A stretch of DNA of 64,000 nt from JAAELZ01 sp965237485. Lineage in GTDB: Bacteria > Pseudomonadota > Gammaproteobacteria > Arenicellales > Poriferihabitantaceae. A model generated the notes under the pieces. It did not search any database. It was not told where the DNA came from and was given only the letters and a program-made list of their open reading frames with translations. A program made the translations under genes and the position numbers. This document shows positions 8,873 through 18,259 of this stretch, piece after piece (the first letter of the stretch is position 1; each line of letters begins with the position of its first letter). The stretch lies in NCBI GenBank assembly GCA_965237485.1, contig CBDEFQ010000003.1:1-64000 (forward strand). Reading direction: 5' to 3'.

Positions 8873-9916
8873 TCAGCTGAAAATAACTCCTAAGCCATCT
8901 GTCCTAAAAAGCGGGTCCACTTCTGAATTCAATTCTTGGTGGCAACTATCCACTTGAGAAAATGCAAATTTTTGTAATTGATGGTGGCAGTTTAGATAAC
9001 ACGGCACAAGAAGTCAAAAATCTATGTAACAAGCATTCTGAAATTGAGTTGCTATTGAATCCAAAGAAAATAGTCCCAGTGGCAATGAATATTGGCGTCA
9101 ACTCAGCTAGCCACTCTATCATCTTATGGCTAGGTGCACATGCAATATACGATGAAGACTATATCACCAATTCTGTTCAGATTTTGATTTCAGAAAAGAG
9201 TGCATCTGTAGGTGGTGTTATCTCACCGCGCGGAAAGACAACTGTAGGTAAAGCCATAGCCGCTGCGACAACAAGTAAGTTTGGTATAGGAAATGCAAAA
9301 TATAGACATGCGACACGGCGACAAAAAGTTGACACCGTATTTGGGGGATGCTGGTTAAAGACAAATATCGAAGCTATTGGAGGGTTTAACGAAGCTTGGG
9401 TTCGCAATCAGGACTATGAATTTAATTGTAGATTGCGCGAGAAAGTAGGACCCATCATTTTAGATCCTAATATCCAGTGTAAATACTATTGTCGAGAAAC
9501 CATTCAGTCACTAGGTAAACAGTATTTTCAGTACGGCTTTGGGCGATTCAATACGCTTGTTCTACATCCTAACTCCTTTACTCTTCGCCAAAGTGCTCCT
9601 GTCACTTTATTTTTGGGCCTTATAGCTTCATTTGTGATGTACATATTGAATATTGGCTACCCAACGATTCTACCCATAATTTATCTTACCGCTATCGTAC
9701 TAGTCACGCTAAAATTAACCGTTATTAAAAGGAAACCTAGCTTTTTACTTTGGCTCCCTCTCATATTTCCCACAATTCATCTTTCCTGGGCTTGTGGCTT
9801 TATCGGAAATGCTTTCAAGCATCTATATAAAAATAAGCCAGGTCAAAAAAAGTCTGTAAATATTGAACTTTAAGCTTGCCTAAAGTAGTTCAACTACTAT
9901 ATCTTACCCTCCGCGT

Positions 9917-10003
9917 GCCGGGGTGGCGAAACTGGTAGACGCACTGGATTCAAAATCCAGTAGTAGAAATACTGTGCCGGTTCGATTCCGGCCCTCGGTA
10001 CCA
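9917..10003 (+). tRNA. tRNA-Leu (anticodon CAA)
   Basis: An 87-nt class II tRNA. The acceptor stem GCCGGGG pairs with CCTCGGT (two G-U), the anticodon stem is CTGGA/TCCAG around loop TTCAAAA (anticodon CAA), and there is a long variable arm (AGTA/TACT). The T-arm is GCCGG-TTCGATT-CCGGC, and the encoded CCA follows. The CAA anticodon reads UUG leucine codons. It stands alone between the broken glycosyltransferase and an IS256-type element. No integrase is adjacent, and I see no attachment-site duplication of its 3' end. Confidence 0.95.
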
Positions 10004-10156
10004 TATACCAGACAGTGTCTAACTCTTTAGAAACAACTAATCGTAAGACCACCAGTTTCACAATAATTGAAATTTTTCATGCGCGAACTTCATACCATTG
10101 ATCTACACAACTCAGCTCCGTCTGGTCTAGAGATTAGGTGCCTAGCATATGTATCA

Positions 10157-11550
10157 GAGTTATGCCTGAAAGTGGTGTATGGAGTAGTTGACTAAAAGCG
10201 GCGTATCGGGATGAGTTGAGTTTACAACAACTTAAACTTCCACAGACATACGCCACTATGAAACAGAATAAAATTATTTCCTTTGAAAAGCCAGAGCAAA
10301 GCATCGATCCGCTGCAAGAATTGATTCGCAATGGCGCTAGGCAACTCATTCAAACCGCGGTCGAGAGTGAGTTATCTGAACTGCTGTATCGCAATTGTGA
10401 CAAAGTCTCAGATTCAGGACACGCTGGTGTCGTTCGTAACGGCTATTTGCCAGAACGTGAACTGCAAACCGGGATCGGCCCAGTCAAAGTACGTATCCCC
10501 AAGGTGCGCTCCCGCACTGGAGTACCGATCACCTTTCGGTCTGCTTTAGTGCCGCCGTATGTGCGTAAAACGAGAACACTAGAAGCGGCCTTGCCTTGGC
10601 TGTATCTCAAGGGTGTCAGCACTGGAGAAATGGGGGATGCACTGAGCGTGCTAGTGGGTCAATCAGCGACTGGGTTATCATCAAGCACAGTGAGTAAGCT
10701 CAAAGCAACGTGGTCTCAGGAGTACAAGGATTGGAATAGAGAAGGTTTAGATCGAGATCGATGGGTTTATCTATGGGCGGACGGGATACACAGCGGCCTG
10801 CGCGGCGATGAGGGCCGGCTCTGTGCCTTAGTTGTCATCGGAGTGAATGAGCGCGGTCACAAGAAATTACTGGCGATTGAAGACGGTGAGCGAGAGTCTA
10901 CGCAGAGTTGGCGAGAGGTGTTGTTGGCACTCAAGGAGCGAGGCCTGAATCAACCAGAGCTGGGCATCGGTGATGGTGCTTTAGGCTTTTGGAATGCCCT
11001 GGAAGAAGTCTATCCTGGCACTAAACATCAACGGTGCCGGGTGCATAAAACGGCCAACGTGCTGAACAAGCTGCCTAAATCGGTGCAGCCCAAAGCAAAA
11101 GCAGCTCTGCATAACATTTGGCAGGAAGAAACCAAAGAAGCGGCGCAAAGCACCTATCAATTATTCATTAAAACCTGTCAAGACAAGTATCCAAAAGCCA
11201 CGCAGTGCTTGGAAAAAGATCGCGAAGAGTTAATGACGTTCTACTCGTTCCCTGCCAAGCACTGGATGAGCATAGGTACTACGAATCCAATTGAATCAAC
11301 ATTCGCGACTATCCGACACCGTACCAAACGATGCAAGGGATGTCTTAGCCGTGATGGCATGTTAAGTATGATGTTCAAGCTGGGTCAGTGCGCAGAGAAA
11401 AAGTGGAACCGAATACGCGGGTTCGCCTATCTAGCAAAAGTGATTCAAGGGGTTCCATTTAAAGATGGAATAGAGCAAACTAATGACTACTCAGATCAAA
11501 CCGAGGCCGCTTGAAGAAAATGCCTCATACACCAGATTCGGGCATAACTC
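10157..11550 (+). mobile_element. IS256-type element (type a), complete
   Basis: 1394 bp. Both ends begin GAGTTATGCC (right end read in reverse complement), and the repeat extends as an imperfect TGGTGTATG match. A perfect 9-bp target duplication TATGTATCA lies at 10148-10156 and 11551-11559, as expected for IS256. Partial copies are at 1-165 (minus) and 63840-64000 (plus). Confidence 0.93.
10258..11514 (+). CDS. IS256-family (mutator-type) transposase
   Basis: 418 aa from ATG 10258; an upstream alternative start would add 14 residues. Core features: PLYVRKTRTLEAALPWLYLKG-like N-terminal segment, WADGIHSGLR (first Asp), GIGDGALGFWNALEEVYP with HQRCRVHKTANVL (second Asp and the C/H motif), and the C-terminal TTNPIESTFATIRHRT containing the Glu. 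Uninterrupted and between intact inverted repeats, so it is probably active. Confidence 0.92.
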   Translation: MKQNKIISFEKPEQSIDPLQELIRNGARQLIQTAVESELSELLYRNCDKVSDSGHAGVVRNGYLPERELQTGIGPVKVRIPKVRSRTGVPITFRSALVPPYVRKTRTLEAALPWLYLKGVSTGEMGDALSVLVGQSATGLSSSTVSKLKATWSQEYKDWNREGLDRDRWVYLWADGIHSGLRGDEGRLCALVVIGVNERGHKKLLAIEDGERESTQSWREVLLALKERGLNQPELGIGDGALGFWNALEEVYPGTKHQRCRVHKTANVLNKLPKSVQPKAKAALHNIWQEETKEAAQSTYQLFIKTCQDKYPKATQCLEKDREELMTFYSFPAKHWMSIGTTNPIESTFATIRHRTKRCKGCLSRDGMLSMMFKLGQCAEKKWNRIRGFAYLAKVIQGVPFKDGIEQTNDYSDQTEAA

Positions 11551-11645
11551 TATGTATCATTCCCGAGCCAGATTAGAAGTACACCAAACTTCAAGGCGCG
11601 ATAATATTGATGATGACCTAGGCTTTCTTACACTCAAATTGTCCG

Positions 11646-11963
11646 CTAGTGCCTTTTAACTCTGGGCGAAATGGGTCGAAGCACGCGCCCATTGATGGCT
11701 TGTCTGAAAAAAAGTACCACATCTTGATTTTCATTTTTATCTAATGAAAACCTTTGATTAGTCGAAGATTCAAGTACGTTAATTTTCTTATTGCAGCTAT
11801 TAACGACATTGTGCCGATAACCACCCGATATTTTTACTGCCGTTCCGAATGCTAAACAGTCAGTCGCAACTTTATCGGCTCCGCCAGACGAAGAGGAACT
11901 TGAATCACCGCACCCACCTGCACTTATTAGCACTGCTGCTAAGAATACTCTTCTCATAATCAT
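11646..11963 (-). CDS. Small predicted lipoprotein, function unknown
   Basis: 105 aa. The signal sequence MIMRRVFLAAVLISAGGC ends in lipobox SAGGC, followed by a flexible Ser/Gly linker (DSSSSSSGG). The mature part has two further cysteines (DCLAF, NSCNKK) about 35 residues apart that could form a disulfide. It starts 6 bp after the ffh stop on the same strand, so it may be cotranscribed with ffh. I do not recognise a family. Export to the cell envelope is likely from the lipobox; Asp at +2 would favour retention at the inner membrane if E. coli sorting rules apply. Confidence 0.6.
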   Translation of the reverse strand: MIMRRVFLAAVLISAGGCGDSSSSSSGGADKVATDCLAFGTAVKISGGYRHNVVNSCNKKINVLESSTNQRFSLDKNENQDVVLFFRQAINGRVLRPISPRVKRH

Positions 11964-11968
11964 CTTTA

Positions 11969-13339
11969 TTAGTTGGGCATACCGGGGAAGCCGCCTCCCC
12001 CTCCTAAACCCTTCATTTGTTGCATCATTTGGCGCATCCCGCCCTTTTTCTTCATTCTCTTCATCATTTTTTGCATTTGAGTAAACTGTTTCAACATTCG
12101 GTTGACATCTTGAACTTGGCTCCCTGAGCCAGCCGCAATACGTTGTTTTCTAGAAGCTTTGATCACGGCAGGGAATACGCGTTCTTGCGCTGTCATCGAA
12201 TTGATGATCGCAACGATACGACCAAATTCTTTTTCGCCCTGACCGATTGCCACTTCTGGCACTTTATTCATACCGGGCATTTTTTCGATCATGCTGCTCA
12301 TGCCGCCCATCTGTTCCATTTGCAGTAACTGATCTCTAAAATCATTTAGATCAAAACCCTTTCCTTTAACGACTTTTTTCGCTAAACGTTCGGCTTTCTT
12401 TTTATCAACTTTGCGCTCAACCTCTTCAACTAAGGTGAGTACGTCACCCATTCCTAATATGCGTGAAGCTACGCGGTCGGGGTGGAACGGTTCTAATGAA
12501 TCAATTGCCTCACCTATACCTAAAAATTTGATCGGCTTACCTGTAACCTGCCGTATCGAAAGTGCTGCGCCGCCTCTGGCATCACCGTCTGTTTTGGTCA
12601 ACACGATACCCGTTAAACTAAGGGCTTCATCAAAGGCTTTAGCACTGTTTACCGCATCTTGCCCGGTTAAGCTGTCCACTACAAATAAGGTTTCCGTGGG
12701 TTGCGTTGCGGCGTGTATCGCCTGCACTTCGGCCATTAGCTTTTCATCTACGTGCAAGCGGCCTGCCGTATCAACAATCAGTACATCCGCGCCATGGCAC
12801 TTCGCTTGTTCAATCGCATTTTTAGCAATGGCAACGGGCTGCTGAGACTGCTCGCTTTCTACGAAATGGGCATCTACGGTGCTGGCGAGTTGTCTAAGCT
12901 GTTCTATCGCCGCAGGTCGGTAAATATCTGCGCTAACCACCGCCACTTTCTTTTTGTGTCTTTCCTTGAGCAAATACGCGAGTTTTGCAACTGTAGTAGT
13001 TTTACCTGCGCCTTGCAGGCCTGCAACTAGCACGACAACTGGTGCGCGCGCTGCTAAATTAAGTTCGCTATTTTCTTCACCCATGGTGTTGACTAATTCG
13101 TCATGCACCACTTTCACCATTGCCTCTCCCGGTGTTAGGCTATCAACCACTTCATGACCGATAGCGCGCTCACGTACTTGTGTAATGAACGACTTAACGA
13201 CGGGCAAGGCTACATCTGCCTCAAGCAAGGCTATACGCACTTCACGCATAGCTTGCTGGATATTATCTTCCGTTAAGCGCCCACGTCCGCGTATAGTTTT
13301 AAAGGTTTGCTTTAAGCGGTCACCGAGTTGATCAAACAT
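11969..13339 (-). CDS. ffh: Signal recognition particle GTPase Ffh
   Basis: 456 aa, full length for Ffh. An N-domain helical bundle (1-95) precedes the G domain, with GLQGAGKTTTVAKL (P-loop, about 107-120), DTAGRLHVDEKL and TKTDGDARGGAALS. The methionine-rich M domain (about 325-456, many Met in FRDQLLQMEQMGGMSS and MMKRMKKKGGMRQMMQQMK) binds 4.5S RNA and signal peptides. It targets nascent membrane proteins to FtsY/SecYEG. It is divergent from ypjD at 13417, a widely conserved gammaproteobacterial arrangement. Confidence 0.97.
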   Translation of the reverse strand: MFDQLGDRLKQTFKTIRGRGRLTEDNIQQAMREVRIALLEADVALPVVKSFITQVRERAIGHEVVDSLTPGEAMVKVVHDELVNTMGEENSELNLAARAPVVVLVAGLQGAGKTTTVAKLAYLLKERHKKKVAVVSADIYRPAAIEQLRQLASTVDAHFVESEQSQQPVAIAKNAIEQAKCHGADVLIVDTAGRLHVDEKLMAEVQAIHAATQPTETLFVVDSLTGQDAVNSAKAFDEALSLTGIVLTKTDGDARGGAALSIRQVTGKPIKFLGIGEAIDSLEPFHPDRVASRILGMGDVLTLVEEVERKVDKKKAERLAKKVVKGKGFDLNDFRDQLLQMEQMGGMSSMIEKMPGMNKVPEVAIGQGEKEFGRIVAIINSMTAQERVFPAVIKASRKQRIAAGSGSQVQDVNRMLKQFTQMQKMMKRMKKKGGMRQMMQQMKGLGGGGGFPGMPN

Positions 13340-13416
13340 AGATTCGTTTTTTACTGACTTAGTTAATTTAAGTTAAAAATAGTATACTGTCATTTGTTCG
13401 AGCAGTATTTCAATTG

Positions 13417-14238
13417 ATGCAAATTTCTCTTTCTTGGTTGTCCGCAGCAGTGTATGCCGTCGCCTTATTTTGCCTTTGGCACCACACCGCTGATAACGCT
13501 GAAAAAAAGCCGCAGCTACGTGCGTTGGTCATTTCTTCAACGGTCATCGCCGCTGTCTTGCATGGTGCTGCATTATACTCAAACTCAACTTCAATTCAGG
13601 AGATTAGCCAATCTTTGACTGGGTCTTTTTCATTAGTTACATTAGCGGCGACTATTGCGTTTATAGTGATCTCATTATTTACAAGAACGATCACATTAGG
13701 TTTAGCCATACTTCCGCTAACCATTTTAGCAATACTGGCTAACCTCTTGCTGAATTTAGATTTTAATGAAGCGACCGTCCTCAACGCTAGCTTAAATTTA
13801 CATTTGCTAGTTGCGACACTTACTTTTGCAGTACTAAGCGTTGCAGCCGCACAAGCTCTAATTATGATCATCCAGGAGCGCAGAATAAAGCAACCGAGTG
13901 CTCTAAACACCAATAGGCTATCCCTAAAGGCCTTCCCGCCTCTGCAAAGTATGGATAGCCAGCTATTTCAATTGCTATTTATTGGCTTTTGCTTACTTAC
14001 AATCAGTTTATACCTCGGCGTAACCTCAAATATTAAGCTGCACGGACAAGCCCTTGTTTTTAGCCACCACATTATTCTCACTTTGCTTGCTTGGCTAGGC
14101 TTTGCCACTTTACTACTAAGCAGAGGCATATGGGGTTGGCGCGGGCACAAGGCCGCTAAAATGACATTGATAACCTATGTATTTTTAGTTTTAGGCTATT
14201 TTGGGACCCGCTTTGTACGCGAACTTATTTTGAGTTAA
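13417..14238 (+). CDS. ypjD: Inner-membrane CcsA/YpjD-like protein
   Basis: 273 aa from ATG 13417. About eight hydrophobic segments run through the protein, with the cytochrome c assembly (CcsA/ResC-type) domain in the C-terminal two thirds (GVTSNIKLHGQALVFSHH, then a WLGFATLLLSRGIWGWRG segment). The conserved His of FSHH and histidines near the N-terminus may bind heme. YpjD is divergently paired with ffh in many gammaproteobacteria; its exact role is not established. A TATACT box just upstream (13384-13389) may be its -10. Confidence 0.85.
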   Translation: MQISLSWLSAAVYAVALFCLWHHTADNAEKKPQLRALVISSTVIAAVLHGAALYSNSTSIQEISQSLTGSFSLVTLAATIAFIVISLFTRTITLGLAILPLTILAILANLLLNLDFNEATVLNASLNLHLLVATLTFAVLSVAAAQALIMIIQERRIKQPSALNTNRLSLKAFPPLQSMDSQLFQLLFIGFCLLTISLYLGVTSNIKLHGQALVFSHHIILTLLAWLGFATLLLSRGIWGWRGHKAAKMTLITYVFLVLGYFGTRFVRELILS

Positions 14239-14298
14239 GCGCTTAATGGCGTGCAGAGTTAATATTCTAGACAGCGAATATCACTACAATTGAATACT

Positions 14299-14781
14299 AT
14301 GGAACTAAAACAAAAAAACAGCAGCTTAACTTTGCTTTCTTTCATTGTACTAACCTTGTGCGTCGTGCAATCGAGTACTGCAGCTAAACTTACATCGGAA
14401 GTTACAAGCTATTTAACAGCCAAGCAGATAGAAGGCGTGCCGGGTTACGAAAACCAAAAAGATTTCACTTGCAGCGATCAAGTGTACTTAGTGATTGAAA
14501 CTGCTGCTAATGAAGCCACAACAGCCACAGACCATCAGCTTTCGGTGATCTGGCACAACCCACACGGCAAAGTTGAACAACGCACCTTATATGACTTCAC
14601 CCATTTTCGAGGCGGCTCAAGAGTGTGGGCATGGCTACGATTATCTGGCCCACCTAGCGCAGCCATTGCGCGCTTATTTGACCCTGCTTTTGGCATGGGC
14701 GAATTTATAGGTACTTGGAGCGCAGAGGTTAAGATAGATCGAAAAAAGGTGGCGACCCATGAGTTTGAAGTGCTGTGTTGA
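14299..14781 (+). CDS. Exported protein of unknown function
   Basis: 160 aa if started at ATG 14299. A Sec signal peptide (LTLLSFIVLTLCVVQSSTAA) probably ends near residue 34. The mature domain contains DFTCSDQVYLVIETAA and a closing EFEVLC, giving two cysteines about 100 residues apart that may form a disulfide; WHNPHGKVEQ and RVWAWLRLSGP suggest a beta-sandwich like those seen in periplasmic proteins. No family recognised. It follows ypjD by 60 bp on the same strand and converges on tsaB. Confidence 0.65.
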   Translation: MELKQKNSSLTLLSFIVLTLCVVQSSTAAKLTSEVTSYLTAKQIEGVPGYENQKDFTCSDQVYLVIETAANEATTATDHQLSVIWHNPHGKVEQRTLYDFTHFRGGSRVWAWLRLSGPPSAAIARLFDPAFGMGEFIGTWSAEVKIDRKKVATHEFEVLC

Positions 14782-14795
14782 ACAAATCTTTATAT

Positions 14796-15482
14796 TTATA
14801 AAAGCGCTTTGGTGCTGACATTCGCCACATTGTCTCGCAAATAAACCGGCGCTATGGTCGCGGCCGTCTTATAAAACTTGGTATCTACCCTCGCCGCCAA
14901 TTCAGCCAATTGCTCCGCAGCAGGATATGCGTCCCAAATTATAGTTTGTGCTGTTACTTCAATCGGTAGTTGATTTTTGTAACTGTCACAACCACAGCTT
15001 ACAACATCCATTCCATCTGATTCATTACCTACTTTGATTAATTCTGGGTTGGTCAAAAACAGTTGTATTCTCTGCCATTCACTGGGCTCGAGGTGTAGTG
15101 GGTTGCCAGAGTAGACCGCCCAATATATCTGCTTCATGCGGGCATCAATCATTGATAGCACGGGGCCACGTGCAGTAGTTTGTGCAGCCAATACCGCGAG
15201 AGAGTTAATACCTAAGATAGGAATGTTATCGCCGTACGCCAAGCCCTGCGCCACGCCTACACCAATGCGAATTCCAGTAAACGACCCTGGGCCATTGTTA
15301 ACCGCGATAAGGTTAATGTCAGACAAGGATAGTTTACTTTCGGCTAACACTTCATCCACCATGTTGAGCAGCAACGCAGAGTGCTGATTGCCTTGAATCT
15401 TCATTCTTTGAACGCGTTCTTCAGCACACAGCAGCGCAACTGAGCAAGCTTGGGTAACCGTATCGATCGCCAAAATATTCAT
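14796..15482 (-). CDS. tsaB: tRNA t6A biosynthesis protein TsaB (YeaZ)
   Basis: 228 aa. The ASKHA-fold start NILAIDTVTQACSVAL and the VNNGPGSFTGIRIGVGVAQG segment are typical of TsaB. TsaB is the scaffold for TsaD and TsaE in making threonylcarbamoyladenosine at position 37 of ANN-decoding tRNAs. Its ATG overlaps the dinG-like stop by one base (TAATG), so translation is coupled. Complete length for the family. Confidence 0.94.
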   Translation of the reverse strand: MNILAIDTVTQACSVALLCAEERVQRMKIQGNQHSALLLNMVDEVLAESKLSLSDINLIAVNNGPGSFTGIRIGVGVAQGLAYGDNIPILGINSLAVLAAQTTARGPVLSMIDARMKQIYWAVYSGNPLHLEPSEWQRIQLFLTNPELIKVGNESDGMDVVSCGCDSYKNQLPIEVTAQTIIWDAYPAAEQLAELAARVDTKFYKTAATIAPVYLRDNVANVSTKALL

Positions 15483-17401
15483 TATGCTATCTGTGTTAAG
15501 AACCGTTGAGTTTGTTGCAAAGAATCAGTTTGTCGCATCGGCGGCAGGCTGCTTAGAAATTGCTTTCCATAGCCCTTAGAAAGCAATCGAGTATCACACA
15601 GCATCAGTACGCCCTTATCCTCTTCGTCGCGAATAAGTCGGCCTGCTCCTTGTTTTAGACTAATGATGGCTTCAGGAATTTGCAGCCCAGTAAACGGGTT
15701 CTCACCGCGCTCTTGCATTTGACGCATTTTTGCCCGCATCACGGGGTCATTTGGTGGAGTAAATGGTAATTTATCTATGATCACGCAGGATAACGCTTCA
15801 CCTTTTACATCCACACCTTCCCAAAATGAGGCCGTACCCAATAACACCACGTTAGTTCCTGCTTTAAATCTGTCGATCAACTCACTGCGAGGCGCGCGAC
15901 CCTGTACGAGTAGAGTCCACCTACTTTGCGCATCCATTCGGTCAGCAATTTGATACAGCATCGCATAAGAAGTAAACAATAAAAATGCGCGGCCTTTGCT
16001 CGCTTCTAACACGGGCTCGATTACCTTCATCATCGCGTCAGGAAATGAGCGCTCATTGGGCTCGGGTAAGCCAGCAGGTAAATACATCAATGCATTGTTA
16101 GCGTAATCAAATGGGCTATGCAGCTGCAAGGTCTGCACTTCACCACAACCCAGCTTATTAAGATAATGTCCAAAATCATTTCCTGCGGCCAAGGTTGCCG
16201 AAGTTAAAATGGCGCTGGTTTCGGGCTTATTTAAAATATGCTGCATCTGCTTGCCGATATTCAGCGGCGTGCCCGTTAAGCGCGTATTACTGCGCGAGGT
16301 CTCAAACCAGCAAACCAACTCTCCAGTGCGATGCGCACTTTCTATCCATTGCATTAAAAAACCCTGCAATTGCATGGCGCGGCCATGGCAACGCTGTAAA
16401 CCTTCTCCAGCCACTGCCCCTTGCGATAAGGCCAACTCCAAATCGGCCAGTACATCCAATAAAGCATTAATGGCCACTAACCGTTTAGGGTCTTGGATCG
16501 CCTCCTGACTTTCACCACGAGCACTCCCAGACATCGCCAAATCGAATTGAGATATGCAAGCGTTCATTGCATCCACACATTCATTTAGCTCTATGCCGCT
16601 TTGTTCCTTAGCTTCAGCCACTTTAATATCTCGACCCAAATCTTTAAGTTGCAAGCTTGAAAGGCTAAAACCAAAAAATCGTGAGGCAATGTCAGGCAAT
16701 TGGTGTGCTTCGTCAAAAATTACCACATCATATGGTGGCAATAACTCTCCAAACCCCTCTTCCTTTAAGCTGGCATCGGAGAAAAATAAGTGATGATTCA
16801 CGACCACCATTTGCGACTTAAGTGCGCGTTGTCGCGCTTTGTTGACATAGCACGCTTTAAAATCAGGGCATTCTCTGCCCAAGCAATTATCAGTAGTTGA
16901 AGTCACCGCGCGCCAAACCGGGTCTCGCTCATCTAATTCTGATACTTCTGATATTTCGCCGCGACGTGTCTGTCGACTCCAGTTAGACAGAATCTCTCTC
17001 TTTGACTGCAGGTCTTTGCTATACCGCAAAGCAGGGTCTTGGCCTAATTGATTAAGCCTAAATTGACATAAATAGTTGGCGCGCCCTTTTAATAGCGCCA
17101 CATCAACCGAAACCCCCAGCACTTTTAACACTGACGGCAAATCTCGAAAATAGAGCTGGTCTTGAAGATGGCGTGTGCCCGTTGAAATCACTACGCGTTT
17201 ACCGGACAGTAACGCCGGCACCAAATAAGCATAAGTTTTACCCGTCCCTGTTCCAGATTCAGTTACCAACACCCCGCCCAATTCGATTGCTTGCTCCACC
17301 TCAGTAGCCATGCGCAACTGACCTTCACGCACCTTAAATTGATCGATAGCTTGGCTAAATACGCCTCCTTCTCCTAAGGCCTGCGCACTTTGCGAAAACA
17401 C
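15482..17401 (-). CDS. yoaA: DinG/YoaA-family XPD-like DNA helicase
   Basis: 639 aa, superfamily 2 helicase. Walker A is at about residues 50-56 (GTGTGKT) and the DEAH box in VVIFDEAHQLPDIA. Four cysteines for a 4Fe-4S cluster lie between them (ANYLCQF, then DNCLGRECPDFKACY). The helicase domain 2 motifs LFTSYAMLYQIADR and QGAGRLIRDEEDKGVL follow. Length and motif set match YoaA more than E. coli DinG, which is longer. It unwinds 5'-3' and works in DNA damage tolerance. It is in one operon-like run rfbC-rfbD-yoaA-tsaB (gaps of 3 and 3 bp, then an overlap), although the functions are unrelated. Confidence 0.88.
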   Translation of the reverse strand: MFSQSAQALGEGGVFSQAIDQFKVREGQLRMATEVEQAIELGGVLVTESGTGTGKTYAYLVPALLSGKRVVISTGTRHLQDQLYFRDLPSVLKVLGVSVDVALLKGRANYLCQFRLNQLGQDPALRYSKDLQSKREILSNWSRQTRRGEISEVSELDERDPVWRAVTSTTDNCLGRECPDFKACYVNKARQRALKSQMVVVNHHLFFSDASLKEEGFGELLPPYDVVIFDEAHQLPDIASRFFGFSLSSLQLKDLGRDIKVAEAKEQSGIELNECVDAMNACISQFDLAMSGSARGESQEAIQDPKRLVAINALLDVLADLELALSQGAVAGEGLQRCHGRAMQLQGFLMQWIESAHRTGELVCWFETSRSNTRLTGTPLNIGKQMQHILNKPETSAILTSATLAAGNDFGHYLNKLGCGEVQTLQLHSPFDYANNALMYLPAGLPEPNERSFPDAMMKVIEPVLEASKGRAFLLFTSYAMLYQIADRMDAQSRWTLLVQGRAPRSELIDRFKAGTNVVLLGTASFWEGVDVKGEALSCVIIDKLPFTPPNDPVMRAKMRQMQERGENPFTGLQIPEAIISLKQGAGRLIRDEEDKGVLMLCDTRLLSKGYGKQFLSSLPPMRQTDSLQQTQRFLTQIA

Positions 17402-17404
17402 GGT

Positions 17405-18256
17405 TTAACTGAGTGTTTGTTTTAAAGCCGCTTCCCATTCGGGCAAAGCAATATTAAAGGTATCTTTCAATTTCTGGTTCGATAATACCGAAAACTGGGG
17501 CCGTTTCGCTGCTGTGGGATAGGCGGAAGTAGCAACTGGCTTTAAGGCAATCTTATCATTCCCGACGAGCTCAAATATTTTCTGCGCAAATCCGTACCAA
17601 CTAGTATTTCCGCTGCCTGTAGCGTGGTAAACCCCTGCATACCTTGAAACTTGACTCGGCGGAGTTTGCTCAATTATTTTAGCAGTTGCTGCCGCCAAAT
17701 CAGAAGCCAGCGTGGGTGAACCAAACTGATCATCTACTACATTCAAAGATTCCCTTTCTGATCCTAAACGCAGCATGGTATTGACAAAATTTGCACCCTG
17801 TTGCGCGTACACCCAGGCTGTTCGTAAAATAATTGCGTTGGGTTGAGCACTTAAAACCGCCCGCTCGCCCGCCAGTTTAGTGTGCCCATATACGCTTTGT
17901 GGTTTGGTTATATCAGATTCTAAGTAGGGGGTTTGCCCGCTACCATCAAATACATAGTCGGTGGAATAATGAATCATAGGGCAAGCAATCTCGTAGCAGG
18001 CTTTGGCCATAGCCAGCGGTGCTAAATGATTAATTGCATTGGCTGCTATTTCGTTGTCTTGCGCCAAATCAACTGCAGTATACGCCGAAGCGTTAATTAG
18101 CCAATCTGGAGAATGAGTGTGGATTACCTCACTGATAGCCTGCAAATCGGTCAGATCGAGGTCTTCTTTATCTAGCGCAATGATCTCTTCATTGCTCAGT
18201 AACTTAACTAACGCACTACCGACTTGACCATTCTTGCCGAAAATTAAGATTTTCAT
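17405..18256 (-). CDS. rfbD: dTDP-4-dehydrorhamnose reductase
   Basis: 283 aa, extended short-chain dehydrogenase. The NAD(P) motif FGKNGQVGSAL is at residues 5-15, STDYVFDGSG gives the Thr-Asp-Tyr region, and YGHTKLAGE holds the catalytic Tyr-x3-Lys. The last step of dTDP-L-rhamnose synthesis. rfbC is directly upstream (3 bp). rfbA and rfbB are not in the window, so they must lie elsewhere if the pathway is complete. Confidence 0.93.
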   Translation of the reverse strand: MKILIFGKNGQVGSALVKLLSNEEIIALDKEDLDLTDLQAISEVIHTHSPDWLINASAYTAVDLAQDNEIAANAINHLAPLAMAKACYEIACPMIHYSTDYVFDGSGQTPYLESDITKPQSVYGHTKLAGERAVLSAQPNAIILRTAWVYAQQGANFVNTMLRLGSERESLNVVDDQFGSPTLASDLAAATAKIIEQTPPSQVSRYAGVYHATGSGNTSWYGFAQKIFELVGNDKIALKPVATSAYPTAAKRPQFSVLSNQKLKDTFNIALPEWEAALKQTLS

Positions 18257-18259
18257 CGT

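Larger units (their letters stand above)
7658..8924 (+). mobile_element. IS3-family element, copy 1
   Basis: 1267 bp. Left end TGAAGTGGACCCC and right end GGGTCCACTTCT are inverted repeats, with TTAGGACAG/CTGTCCTAA further in. A 3-bp GAA duplication lies at 7655-7657 and 8925-8927. It carries the overlapping-frame orfA/orfB pair typical of IS3. A nearly identical copy of the same length is at 43665-44931. Confidence 0.92.
7578..9873 (+). pseudogene. GT2 glycosyltransferase (ExoA-like), split by an IS3 element
   Basis: The 5' piece (7578-7657) encodes MPSYLYPNITVLIPTFNEEG, the start of a GT-A family 2 domain. The 3' piece (8925-9873) continues ILGGNYPLEKMQIFVIDGGS, with the nucleotide-binding DGG, a VFGGCWLKT stretch, ED-like NQDYEFN, and two hydrophobic C-terminal segments near residues 250-310 that would anchor it in the inner membrane. 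Excising the IS with its 3-bp GAA duplication restores ECLNSILGGNYP in frame. The family elongates exopolysaccharide or O-antigen on the cytoplasmic face. It probably served the wbp sugar cluster opposite. It is inactive as it stands, although precise excision would restore it. Confidence 0.85.

Noticed and set aside
9917..10156. Genomic island integrated at tRNA-Leu
   Set aside because: No integrase next to it and no repeat of the tRNA 3' end found nearby; only an IS256-type element with its own target duplication.
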